DNA of 36,702 nucleotides from Comamonadaceae bacterium (GTDB taxonomy: Bacteria > Pseudomonadota > Gammaproteobacteria > Burkholderiales > Burkholderiaceae_C), in NCBI GenBank assembly GCA_947375135.1, contig CANCER010000034.1:1-36702 (forward strand), given 5' to 3'. Below, one piece after another: positions 1-7,375 of the stretch. The notes beneath the pieces are model-generated. The model searched no databases and was not told the DNA's origin. It saw nothing but the letters and a program-made list of their open reading frames with translations. The first letter of the stretch is position 1, and the number at the start of each line of letters is the position of its first letter. The position numbers and the translations under genes were made by a program.

Positions 1-83
1 ATCAAGTCTTCAGGCTTCTTGTAGTTCGCCAGCAGCGCGTCTATGAGTTCTGTGGGTAACGGATTCTTCTCTACGGTCATCAT
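1..83 (-). CDS. IS256-family transposase, N-terminus only (partial)
   Basis: Read leftward from two adjacent ATG codons (81-83 and 78-80), the frame encodes MMTVEKNPLPTELIDALLAN followed by YKKPEDLI, and runs off the window. This is the characteristic opening of IS256-family (MULE-type DDE) transposases, in which an 'ELIDALL...PEDLIGENGLLKQLTK' stretch precedes the catalytic domain. Only 27 codons are visible, so catalytic residues cannot be judged. The assignment rests on this N-terminal signature alone. The transposase would catalyse cut-and-paste or copy-out movement of its own element, and it is the likely cause of truncation of the next gene. Confidence 0.75.
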   Translation of the reverse strand, partial: MMTVEKNPLPTELIDALLANYKKPEDL

Positions 84-146
84 TGCTCCATGCAAGACAG
101 CAGTTTCCTGCCAAAAGACCGTTTACACAAAACTTCTTACACCCCC
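1..146 (-). mobile_element. IS256-family insertion sequence, 5' terminal fragment
   Basis: The left edge holds one end of an insertion sequence that continues outside the window. It contains the start of an IS256-type transposase reading leftward, preceded by a roughly 60-nt leader. On the minus strand the leader has the GTGTAAAC-like content typical of IS256-family terminal repeats. I place the outer end at about position 146, at the run of five C on the plus strand, because the gene entering from the right stops making sense there. The exact tip and the target duplication cannot be fixed from one end. Confidence 0.75.
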
Positions 147-585
147 ACACATCAGCGAGTTGCCGGCGAAACGCTTGTGATTTATCTTCATCTTGCGGAT
201 CACGAGTCCGCTCTGGAGCATCTTCATCAGACTCTCCCCCCATCCATTGACCTGGCGTCAGGTAGACGATGGACGGCACGTCCAATGTCAAGGAGTCAAG
301 CCACTGTGAAAAGTCAGCAATTATCTGATCACAGTCAATGATGCGCAGTTGCATCCGGGCATCATCTGCAACGTGGTACATCACTTCGCGGACAACTTCT
401 GCATCATCTGTCTCCAGGAGCACCGCATGGCCCACCATGTCCCAAGCAGCAACTCGGGCCGAATCAGCAGTTAACTGAGCCAACTCTCCCACCCACTTCT
501 TGATTGCACTGTCCTTTGGGATGCAGTCCCAGGCCAGATGGCCTTCTCGATGTTGTGCGGTTGGGTAACTGGTTGTCTTGTCCAT
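147..585 (-). pseudogene. N-terminal fragment of an AAA-ATPase-like gene interrupted by IS256-family element
   Basis: About 146 residues of a leftward gene (start MDKTTSYPTAQ, ATG at 583-585) remain before the sequence turns into IS DNA after QLADVW. The open frame continues to a stop at 10-12 only by reading through IS leader, giving an artificial Cys-rich tail. The preserved part has a pattern RIIDCDQII ... DVPSIVYLTPGQWM ... FRRQLADVW. This resembles the strand-helix-strand order around a Walker B-like strand (IVYL) of an AAA module, but there is no Walker A motif in what remains. That resemblance is weak and the family is inferred. The gene is divergent from the WYL regulator, 137 bp away, which suggests it was that regulator's target. 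Confidence 0.5.
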
Positions 586-637
586 TTGGCGTCCCTTTGT
601 GCTTCTTTGTGTGTGAATGCATGAATGATAAGAAGGC

Positions 638-667
638 TTGACGACAGTTTGTGTCGCTTATCGTCAA
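638..667. promoter_or_regulatory. Candidate WYL-regulator operator (inverted repeat)
   Basis: TTGACGA (638-644) and TCGTCAA (661-667) form a perfect 7-bp inverted repeat separated by 16 bp. It lies in the divergent intergenic region between the IS-truncated gene and the WYL regulator. WYL-domain repressors of the CapW/BrxR type bind inverted repeats in such positions. Binding by this protein is inferred from position and symmetry only. Confidence 0.4.
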
Positions 668-722
668 TTCGAACAGCCACGCGACGATTACTGACGCATC
701 ACGGCTCATAATCATTTCTGAT

Positions 723-1715
723 ATGAACGACACACTTCAGCGGCAATGGGCGATGTTGCGGATGCTTCGCCGCGCTCCCAAAATGATCGGATCGCAAGAG
801 ATCCATAGCCGCCTTGAGGCGCAAGGGATACGCGCCACCCTTCGCACCATTCAGCGAGATTTGCACTCAATCGCGTTGGCGTTCCCCATTGTTTGTGACG
901 AATCAAAGCCCAAGGGCTGGGCATGGCGAACTGAATCAGGCCAGTTCGACATCCCTGGCATGGATTTGCACACCGCGTTGACTTTCAGCCTGGTGGAGCA
1001 GTACATGCAAAAGCTGCTGCCGCCCACAACCTTGAGTTACATCACGCCTTGGTTTGACCAGGCGAGAACGGTCATGTCAACGTCTTCATCTTCTTTGACT
1101 CAGTGGAAAAGCAAAATCACTGTGATCGACCGGGCGTTGCGTCCACTTCACCCGCAAATCAAAACTGAGGTCCAGGCAGCAATTTACGATGGTCTATTTA
1201 ATAGTGTTCAGATTGAAGTGACCTACGAAGCCATTACCAAGGATGAGGGCGCCAAGACCTACTGCATCAATCCACTGGGTCTGGCGATTCGTGACCAAGT
1301 GATTTACCTTGGTTGCACAATAAGGCAATACAAGGATGTCAGATTCCTAGCGCTAAGCCGGGTCAGTACCGCCAAATTATTGGCGAGTCCAAGTGTTCAG
1401 CTCAGAAATTTCGACATTTATAAAAGCGCGGCTACGACGCTGGGGATTTTGCAAGACGACAAGCCCATGGAACTGGAGCTCAAAGTTAAGAAATTAGTTG
1501 CAAAATACCTCGCCGAGTCACCTATCTCCAAGGACCAACAGATCACGGTCACAGAGGGCGACTGGTCCTGCATCAAGGCGACAATGCCAGACTCTCAACA
1601 TGTGCGAGCTTGGCTTATGGGTCTGGGTGCAGATGTTGAAGTGATCAAGCCGAGTTCCTTGCGAGACGAGTTTCAGCTTCTTGCCCGTGACCTGATCGCG
1701 AAATACTCCGATTAG
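723..1715 (+). CDS. WYL-domain transcriptional regulator with N-terminal HTH
   Basis: A 330-residue protein beginning MNDTLQRQWAMLRML. Residues 1-70 form a DeoR/YafY-like winged helix (LEAQGIRATLRTIQRDLHSI is the recognition region). The WYL domain lies around residues 160-245 (IEVTYEAIT... YCINPLGLAIRDQVIYLGC ... RFLALSRV), followed by a WCX-like C-terminal ligand or oligomerisation domain ending LIAKYSD. WYL regulators sense nucleic acids or nucleotides and control phage-defence operons or DNA-damage responses. I chose ATG 723 over an in-frame GTG at 651 because the longer version would run through the putative operator and adds an unstructured N-terminus. No strong ribosome-binding site precedes either start. 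The divergent neighbour is a gene killed by an IS. Confidence 0.8.
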   Translation: MNDTLQRQWAMLRMLRRAPKMIGSQEIHSRLEAQGIRATLRTIQRDLHSIALAFPIVCDESKPKGWAWRTESGQFDIPGMDLHTALTFSLVEQYMQKLLPPTTLSYITPWFDQARTVMSTSSSSLTQWKSKITVIDRALRPLHPQIKTEVQAAIYDGLFNSVQIEVTYEAITKDEGAKTYCINPLGLAIRDQVIYLGCTIRQYKDVRFLALSRVSTAKLLASPSVQLRNFDIYKSAATTLGILQDDKPMELELKVKKLVAKYLAESPISKDQQITVTEGDWSCIKATMPDSQHVRAWLMGLGADVEVIKPSSLRDEFQLLARDLIAKYSD

Positions 1716-2576
1716 TGAAGGATATCAAGCAATTTGTCCTCGAAGAGTAATTGTTGTGCACCTTTTTTAATTCTGAACATTCTTGCTTTCTAGGAATTTA
1801 CTCGGTGCTCGACTGATTGTAATTCAGGTGTATTATACGTAATAGTGCGTTATTTTTGCTTGAAGAAGAACACCGCCGAACTCATCACCATGCTCTCGCT
1901 ATCTAATTTTCGGATGGTGCATGGAAAAAAATTTGAGAAATATCGAATGCGTTCGGCCAAAGATCGCAGATATGCCCTGCACTGGATGAAAATGTGTCCA
2001 ATCGATACGTAAAATTGCGCACAATTGAAATATCGGACGTGAAATTCCACCATTGGAAAACTAGGGACTTACTACAAAATTTATTTTCAAGTCATTGAGG
2101 AGGTATGGGTATCACCACCTACACTGCTACCGCGCACGAGTACCCAGTTGCAAATCCCTATGTGTAATAATAGATGTCGCATTGCTAGAACCAAGAAGAT
2201 CAAGTTGGCGATGAAGAAATAAGGTGTCACGTTTCGGACAATAATTCAATAATTGGGCGATGGATCGGCTATGGCCGCCTGAGAGCAGTAGCGTGGGCTC
2301 TTGCTATGCGAACACCATTTTTTAGACAATCCCCAAAATAGGTAAAGGACTGGTTTTCGAAATAGCAATGTATATATAGTATGACTATTTAAATATTAAT
2401 TTTTATTTAATATATGGATCACCTGTGTATTGATAATATATTAATTAATAGTTCATTTTTGTAATTTGGGTTTGGGCAGAGGAATGTAAGGTGTATTGTC
2501 CTTAGTAAATTTATAATCCAACTATTTGTTGGAGATTTTTTTATTAAATATTTATTAACTTTGGTATGGCTTGATA
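1716..2576. other. AT-rich intergenic region, no convincing gene
   Basis: This 860-bp stretch is much richer in A and T than the chromosomal genes and rises to near-continuous A/T at 2370-2450 and 2500-2565. I see no complete gene, tRNA or IS end. One short rightward frame (GTG 1845 to stop 2012, 55 codons, ending HWMKMCPIDT) has plausible composition but no ribosome-binding site. The base composition points to acquired DNA or decayed accessory DNA. Confidence 0.5.
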
Positions 2577-2774
2577 ATGAAAATTATTTTTAACGAAATG
2601 CAAATTCAAACGATTAAAAAACATGTCGCTGAATCTGTTCGTGCTCATCACGAGGAAGATTGTGAATTTTGCGGTTATCGTATTTGTATAGATATCGCTC
2701 CAGTTTATGGAGCGACTGCTTCACTTGTGATTGGCAATAGTGTGATTGATTTAGGCTTAGTCGGCATAGAATAA
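2577..2774 (+). CDS. Small hypothetical protein in AT-rich region
   Basis: A frame of 65 codons from ATG 2577 (MKIIFNEMQIQTIKKHVAES...). An in-frame TTG lies two codons upstream, at 2571. The product has a charged N-terminal helix, a CEFCGYRICI segment with three cysteines, and a hydrophobic C-terminal half ending LVGIE. I recognise no family. Codon use is AT-biased, like its surroundings, and it is the only frame here with protein-like composition. The ribosome-binding site is weak. It could be a real acquired gene or chance. Confidence 0.35.
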   Translation: MKIIFNEMQIQTIKKHVAESVRAHHEEDCEFCGYRICIDIAPVYGATASLVIGNSVIDLGLVGIE

Positions 2775-3672
2775 AGTTGGATGATGACCTGAATCCGCAC
2801 TGTCTTTATGGTGACCTACAGTTCTTTAATAATTCAGGTGGCACGATAGAGAATAGTAAAAAGTCAACAAAATAAGATAGTGAAAAACTGAAATAAATAT
2901 TATATATATTAGTTTATTTAAATTACATAAGCCGAGCGTTAATTCATCAATTAATACAACGAATAATATTTTTCTATATATAAATATAAGCGCAATTAAA
3001 TAGTGAGCACATGTACTTCTGTATTGTGGTGTGGGCAGCGTACTGTGTATTATCATAAATAATTTGAAATTTAATCGATATTATTTTTCGAATGGTGGGG
3101 TACATAGTCCTAGCGCCACAGAGTGGTCGACTTCACATTGGTACCATGATTGACTGCTGCTGGGAAAAGGGCATATTTTGGCGAACGGAAGCCTTCTACG
3201 GAGCAAAGTAAATTTCCTTGAATCTCGGCAAAAAGAGGATGGCCGCCGACAGCCGTGACCGATGACCCAAGTGATCAGATGGTGTAACCACTCCTTGCCC
3301 ACGACCGGATCATGTTGCCCGTGCCGGAAGTGACCGCTGTCGAGCAAATCGTAGCTGCCAAAGCGAAAAACCTTCAATCGCCGGCGAATGTCTGCTGCCA
3401 CGAAATTAGGGCTGCTTATGACCGGTCTGGACAAGAAAAATTACTGTGCAGTTTGAGCCTTCAATATTGAAAACCAGCTTCTGGTGGATGACCGCTTTCG
3501 ATGCGCGCACTTGACATCCGATGGCATCGCGTGAAAGTTCATCGCCAGCCTGCACTTGCGCGCCGACCTCACCTGCTACCGCAACGATAGCAACGGGCTG
3601 CCTGTAAATTCAGTTCGGCAGCGGAAACAGTTTTAGAGATCATCGATTTGCCCGCCCAATTGCGGGTTTTGG
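2775..3672. other. AT-rich then mixed intergenic DNA, probable gene debris
   Basis: Positions 2775-3075 are AT-rich and empty. From about 3085 the composition returns to chromosomal levels. Several frames there carry short protein-like stretches broken by stops, for instance a leftward frame around 3150-3290. I could not assign any of them. This looks like decayed coding DNA joined to the histidine-kinase remnant to its right. Confidence 0.4.
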
Positions 3673-4010
3673 CAACCGCTCAAGCAAATCGCCAGCACCA
3701 TGGAGGGACAGACCCGCGCAGACCTGTCACCTATGACCCATGTGGTGCCGGCCGAGATCCGCTCGCTGGTGGCCGCCCTCAACGATTTCATGCGCCGCCT
3801 GGAAGTGCACCGTTCCATGATGCGCAGCGTCATTGGCGATGCCGCGCACCACCTGGACCGCTTGCAGGTGGTGACGCGCAAGCTCGCAGACCTGGTCAAG
3901 CAGCGGATCAAGTCCCTGCTGCACGTGGAAATTCGCGGCATACCGGGCGCATGGGAACTCCGGGCGGAGGACGACGGGCCCGGACCCGCATCGCAAGGCT
4001 TTCACCAGGC
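3673..4010 (+). pseudogene. Remnant of a sensor histidine kinase (TctE/QseC type)
   Basis: The rightward frame from CAA 3673 reads as the end of a HAMP linker (QPLKQIASTMEGQTRADLSP, then VPAEIRSLVAALNDFMRRLE), the dimerisation helix, and an H-box (SVIGDAAHHLD, normally DAAHQLRTPL). After about 30 unrelated residues it resumes as an ATP-binding segment (VEIRGIPGAWELRAEDDGPG), whose last part is the G1 box of a HATPase domain. The sensor domain, most of the HisKA helix, the N-box and the C-terminus are missing. No start codon belongs to it. It ends overlapping the 3' end of the cytochrome b gene on the other strand. This is a fossil left by internal and terminal deletions, not a working kinase. 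Confidence 0.75.
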
Positions 4011-4736
4011 AGGTTTGGGTGTCGTTGCCGGCGTCGGTGCGGCGGTTGGTGGCCCAGGCTCGTTCGGCAGAAGGGCACCACTTAAAAGCAGTACGGCAGC
4101 GGCTGCCAAGGCCAGCGCCAACAACAAGGCCCATGCCGGTGCGCGCGGCGCGTCTTCCAGTTCCTGCGCGGTGTGCACTTCCTTGTATCCGGTCACCATG
4201 GGTGTAAGCAGGTCGTCCTTTTTTACCCAGCGGTAAAAAACGATGGCCGCCACGTGCAGGCCCAGCAGCAGGTACAGCGCACTGGCGAAGCGCTGGTGCC
4301 AACTGGTGAGCCACAGGGACAGGGCCTCGCTCACCCGGGCAGCCCAGGGGCCGCTGAAGGCAACTTCGTCGTTGCCAAACACGCCGGTGCCCACTTGAAG
4401 CAACAACAGCGATAGCAGCGTCAACACAGAGAGCGCGCCCAAGGGGTTGTGGCCTGCGCCCCGCCACTGGCCGCGCACATATGCGCGCAGGCTGCCGGGC
4501 CTGGGCAGGAAGCTGGCGAAGCGCGCGTGGCGGTTGCCTGCAAAGCCCCACACCAGACGAAAGACCAGCAAGCCGCCAATCGCCAAACCGGCCTTGCCAT
4601 GCAACTCCATCCAACTGCCGCCGGTCAGGCCGGTGGCCAGGGCTGTGGTGACTGCGGCCACCAGCAGCCAGTGGAACACCCGTGTCGGCGCGTCCCACAG
4701 TGCGATACGCCGTGTGGCGGCGGCTGGCTGCTTCAT
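4002..4736 (-). CDS. Cytochrome b561-family membrane protein
   Basis: A 244-residue integral membrane protein. It has an early 'RIALWDAPTRVFHWLLV' segment containing the first haem histidine, about four hydrophobic helices (residues 20-45, 50-70, 98-120, 145-175), further histidines (MELHGKAG, TSWHQRF, LLGLHVAAIVFYRW), and a last helix at 205-225. These fit the Ni,Fe-hydrogenase/b561-type cytochrome b family, which passes electrons between quinol and periplasmic c-type cytochromes. Its start codon shares one base with the stop of the upstream cytochrome c' gene (TGATG), so the two are translated together and probably form an electron-transfer pair. The C-terminal tail is Pro/Ala/Thr-rich and low in complexity. 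Confidence 0.88.
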   Translation of the reverse strand: MKQPAAATRRIALWDAPTRVFHWLLVAAVTTALATGLTGGSWMELHGKAGLAIGGLLVFRLVWGFAGNRHARFASFLPRPGSLRAYVRGQWRGAGHNPLGALSVLTLLSLLLLQVGTGVFGNDEVAFSGPWAARVSEALSLWLTSWHQRFASALYLLLGLHVAAIVFYRWVKKDDLLTPMVTGYKEVHTAQELEDAPRAPAWALLLALALAAAAVLLLSGALLPNEPGPPTAAPTPATTPKPAW

Positions 4737-5209
4737 CAGTCCTTGGACTTGTAGTCGTCGTGGCAGGCCTTGCAGGTGCGGCCCAGTTTGCCGAACTGCT
4801 CTTTCACACGGGCCTGGTCGCTGGTGGCGGCCAGATGCGCCAATTCGGTCGCTTCCTTGGCAAAGGCCGTGGCGTATTCGCCCACCTTGCTGTCTGCGGC
4901 AAACAGCGCCGGCTTGACGCTGGTTTCATGCCAGCCCTTGCCGGTTTCCGTGCCGGCTGCGAAGAGCGGGCCCAGGCCACCGTTGGCGATGGCCGCAATG
5001 CTGTTGGCCGCCTTGACAACTTCTTCCTTGTTGTAGGTGCCCTCCACATTGGACTTGATGCGCCCGCTGTTCCAGCCGATGACCTGGAACACCGACTGGC
5101 GCCACTTGATGATCTGCTCAGGCTTGGGGGCTTGCTGGGCTTGGGCGGCCAGGCTCAGGGCGGTGATGGCAAGCGCGGCCAGGATGGTGCGTTTGAAATG
5201 CTGGTTCAT
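4736..5209 (-). CDS. Cytochrome c' / c556-type periplasmic cytochrome
   Basis: A 157-residue protein with a clear signal peptide (MNQHFKRTILAALAITALSL ... AQA) and a single haem attachment site near the C-terminus (TCKACHDDYKSKD). This is the hallmark of four-helix-bundle cytochromes c'. The region from residue 27 (APKPEQIIKWRQSVFQVIGW) matches the first helix of this family. Cytochromes c' bind NO or CO or carry electrons in the periplasm. The downstream b-type cytochrome overlaps by one base, so co-expression is near certain. The substrate is not evident from sequence. Confidence 0.92.
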   Translation of the reverse strand: MNQHFKRTILAALAITALSLAAQAQQAPKPEQIIKWRQSVFQVIGWNSGRIKSNVEGTYNKEEVVKAANSIAAIANGGLGPLFAAGTETGKGWHETSVKPALFAADSKVGEYATAFAKEATELAHLAATSDQARVKEQFGKLGRTCKACHDDYKSKD

Positions 5210-5427
5210 GTCAGGTCAGGTTGGTTTAAAAAATCAAATGGTGCGGCCTCTCGGCTGCCCCCCACTGGCGCACTATGCCATTTTTTGCTCTCTTTTGCTG
5301 ATGCCGTCTGCCCGCACGCTGCGGGGCCCGACGGGGGGCGTGCGGCCGCGCAAGGGTGCGCTACTGGGGTGAAGCGCGACATAGTGGAAAATGCCTCTTC
5401 CGATTGTTTCCAGCGACGCCACTTCGA
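5210..5427. promoter_or_regulatory. Divergent promoter region between cytochrome c' and dsbB
   Basis: This 218-bp spacer separates two divergently read genes, so both promoters should lie here. A GC-rich block around 5318-5355 contains several short G/C runs that could fold. I could not pick a convincing -35/-10 pair by eye. Confidence 0.4.
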
Positions 5428-5940
5428 ATGTTTACCTTTTTGCTTGAAAACTTTGACTACGCCCCGCGCCGTGTAATGGCGCTGCTGGCTTTGGTCTGCG
5501 CCAGCATGCTGGCCTTTGGCTTGTACCTGCAGCATGTGGTGGGGCTGGAGCCTTGCCCCATGTGCATCGTGCAGCGCTATGCGGACATGTTCGTTTTGTT
5601 CTTCGCGATCCTGGCGGCTGCCACCGCCAAGCGCGCGCTGCTGTTGGGGTCCAGCTTTTTGTTGCTGCTCTCTGCCGACTTTGGTGCCTTTGTGGCTGCG
5701 CGCCAGAGCTTTTTGCAGTGGTACCCGCCCGAGGTGGTGTCCTGTGGGCGCGACTTTTACGGAATGATCGAGAACTTCCCGCTGCAGCGCGCCTTGCCCA
5801 TGATCTTCAAGGGCAGTGGCGACTGTTCCAAGGTGGACTGGACCTTTCTGGGCGGCTCGATTGCCAACTGGTCCTTCGTCTGGTTTTGCTTTGCGGCCGT
5901 GGTGGCGCTGACGCTGCTGGTACGTCAGGCCCGCCGTTAA
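5428..5940 (+). CDS. dsbB: Disulfide bond formation protein B
   Basis: A 170-residue inner-membrane protein with four hydrophobic helices and both essential cysteine pairs. Cys43-Cys46 (EPCPMCIVQRY) is the first periplasmic loop's redox pair. Cys105 (VVSCGRDF) and Cys132 (GDCSKVDW) form the second. DsbB reoxidises periplasmic DsbA and passes the electrons to quinone. I chose ATG 5428 over an in-frame GTG at 5356 because the longer form adds a Cys- and Arg-containing non-membrane extension. No strong ribosome-binding site is visible. Its stop is directly adjacent to the stop of argA on the other strand, with no base between. Confidence 0.95.
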   Translation: MFTFLLENFDYAPRRVMALLALVCASMLAFGLYLQHVVGLEPCPMCIVQRYADMFVLFFAILAAATAKRALLLGSSFLLLLSADFGAFVAARQSFLQWYPPEVVSCGRDFYGMIENFPLQRALPMIFKGSGDCSKVDWTFLGGSIANWSFVWFCFAAVVALTLLVRQARR

Positions 5941-7287
5941 TCAGAGCTTTTTCACCAGCACCTGGCTTTTGCGGTCCCAGTTGTACTTGCGTTTGCGGGC
6001 TTCGGGCAGCCATTCCGGGTCCATCTGCACAAAGCCGCGCTTGATGAACCAGTGCATGGTGCGGGTGGTCAGTACAAAAATACTGTCCAATCCGGACGCC
6101 TTGGCGCGTTGCTCCACCCGTTTCAACACCCGCTCGCCATCGCCCTGGCCCTGCACATCGGGCGATACGGTGAGTGCGGCCATCTCCGCCGTTTTTCTTT
6201 CCGGGTAGGGGTAGAGCGCCGCACAGGCGAAGATCACGCCGTCATGTTCGATGATGGTGTAGTTGCCAACATCCCGTTCGATTTCCGTGCGGCTGCGCTT
6301 GACCAGGGTTCCGTCTTTTTCAAACGGTTCGATCAGCTGCAAAATGCCGCCCACATCGTCTGCAGAGGCTTCGCGCAGTTCTTCCAGCTTTTCGTCCACG
6401 ACCATCGTGCCAATCCCGTCGTGCACATAGACCTCGAGCAGGATGGCGCCGTCCACCGAATAGGGGATGATGTGGCTGCGCTCTACACCGTTCTTGCACG
6501 CCTTGACGCAGTGCTGCAGGTAAAAGGCCACGTCGCTGGGCTGGTTGGCCGCAGGCAGGTCTTTGAGCAGGCGCTCGGCTGCAGCCAGGGGCAGTTCGGT
6601 GTCAATGGGGTTGTCTTCCCCCACAGGTTCCAGCGGGTTTATGCGGATGCCGGGCACCTCGGTCAAAAAGATCAGTTTGTCGGCCTGCAGCGCCATGGCG
6701 ACTGAGGTAGCGACTTCTTCCATGGCCAGATTGAAGGCGTCGCCCGTGGGTGAAAAACCAAAGGGCGAGAGCAGCACCATGGCGCCCATGTCCAGCGTCT
6801 TGATGATGCCGGCGGTATCCACCTTGCGCACCACACCGCTGTGCTGAAAGTCCACCCCATCCACGATACCCACAGGCCGCGCGGTAATGAAGTTGCCGGA
6901 GATGACCCGCACGGTGGAGTCCGCCATGGGGGTGTTGGGCAGGCCCTGGCTGAAGGCGGCTTCAATCTCGTAGCGCAACTGGCCAGCGGCCTCCTGGGCG
7001 CAGTCCAGTGCCACCTCATCGGTGACGCGGATGCCGTGGGAATACTTGGGTGCATGGCCCTTTGCCTGGAGCTGCTCAGCAACCTGGGGCCTGAAGCCGT
7101 GCACCAGCACGATCTTCACGCCCATGCTCTGGATCATGGCCAGGTCCTGCGCCAGGCTTTGCAGCTTGCCGGCAGCAATGGCTTCCCCGGCAATGCCCAC
7201 CACAAAGGTCTGGTTGCGGAACTTGTGGATATACGGCGCCACGGAGCGGAACCAGGGAACAAAAGTGAAATTGAAAACGGAGGTCAT
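5941..7287 (-). CDS. argA: Amino-acid N-acetyltransferase (N-acetylglutamate synthase)
   Basis: A 448-residue protein beginning MTSVFNFTFVPWFRSVAPYI. Residues 20-300 are an amino-acid-kinase fold (VGIAGEAIAAGK, IVLVHGFRPQV, ISGNFITARPVG, LSPFGFSPTGDAFN). The C-terminal 150 residues are a GNAT acetyltransferase (ACAALYPYPERKTAEMAALT, then VSPDVQGQGDGERVLKRVE for acetyl-CoA binding). This two-domain layout and length are those of classical ArgA, which makes N-acetylglutamate as the first step of arginine biosynthesis and is feedback-inhibited by arginine. The frame is open about 70 codons further upstream, but the family start is the ATG at 7285-7287. In the GNAT signature the usual Q/RGxG appears as QGQGDG. 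It may be the last gene of a leftward run from the vapBC-like pair. Confidence 0.95.
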   Translation of the reverse strand: MTSVFNFTFVPWFRSVAPYIHKFRNQTFVVGIAGEAIAAGKLQSLAQDLAMIQSMGVKIVLVHGFRPQVAEQLQAKGHAPKYSHGIRVTDEVALDCAQEAAGQLRYEIEAAFSQGLPNTPMADSTVRVISGNFITARPVGIVDGVDFQHSGVVRKVDTAGIIKTLDMGAMVLLSPFGFSPTGDAFNLAMEEVATSVAMALQADKLIFLTEVPGIRINPLEPVGEDNPIDTELPLAAAERLLKDLPAANQPSDVAFYLQHCVKACKNGVERSHIIPYSVDGAILLEVYVHDGIGTMVVDEKLEELREASADDVGGILQLIEPFEKDGTLVKRSRTEIERDVGNYTIIEHDGVIFACAALYPYPERKTAEMAALTVSPDVQGQGDGERVLKRVEQRAKASGLDSIFVLTTRTMHWFIKRGFVQMDPEWLPEARKRKYNWDRKSQVLVKKL

Positions 7288-7375
7288 GGGGTCCCGATGG
7301 GCTGATACGGCTTGGAAAAGGCAGACTGCAAATGTAGCGGATGCGCTCTCGCGTGGCGCTGATGCACAGCGCGCG

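Noticed and set aside
651..722. GTG at 651 as the start of the WYL regulator
   Set aside because: It would read through the second half of the inverted repeat, adds 24 residues with no fold, and the ATG at 723 fits the family N-terminus better.
1845..2012. Short rightward frame of 55 codons in the AT-rich region
   Set aside because: Composition is plausible but there is no ribosome-binding site, no recognised family and no conserved context.
2098..2168. GAGGAGGT directly before an ATG that opens a 20-codon frame
   Set aside because: The purine run touches the ATG, so the spacing is wrong for a ribosome-binding site, and the peptide is too short to support.
3081..3434. Leftward 117-codon frame
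   Set aside because: Arg/His/Ser/Cys-rich translation without domain signs. Other frames nearby look equally fragmentary, so it was treated as debris.
3633..5049. Long frames opposite or shifted against the cytochrome genes
   Set aside because: They are high-GC shadow frames with Arg/Ala/Pro-rich products. The cytochrome frames carry haem motifs and a signal peptide.
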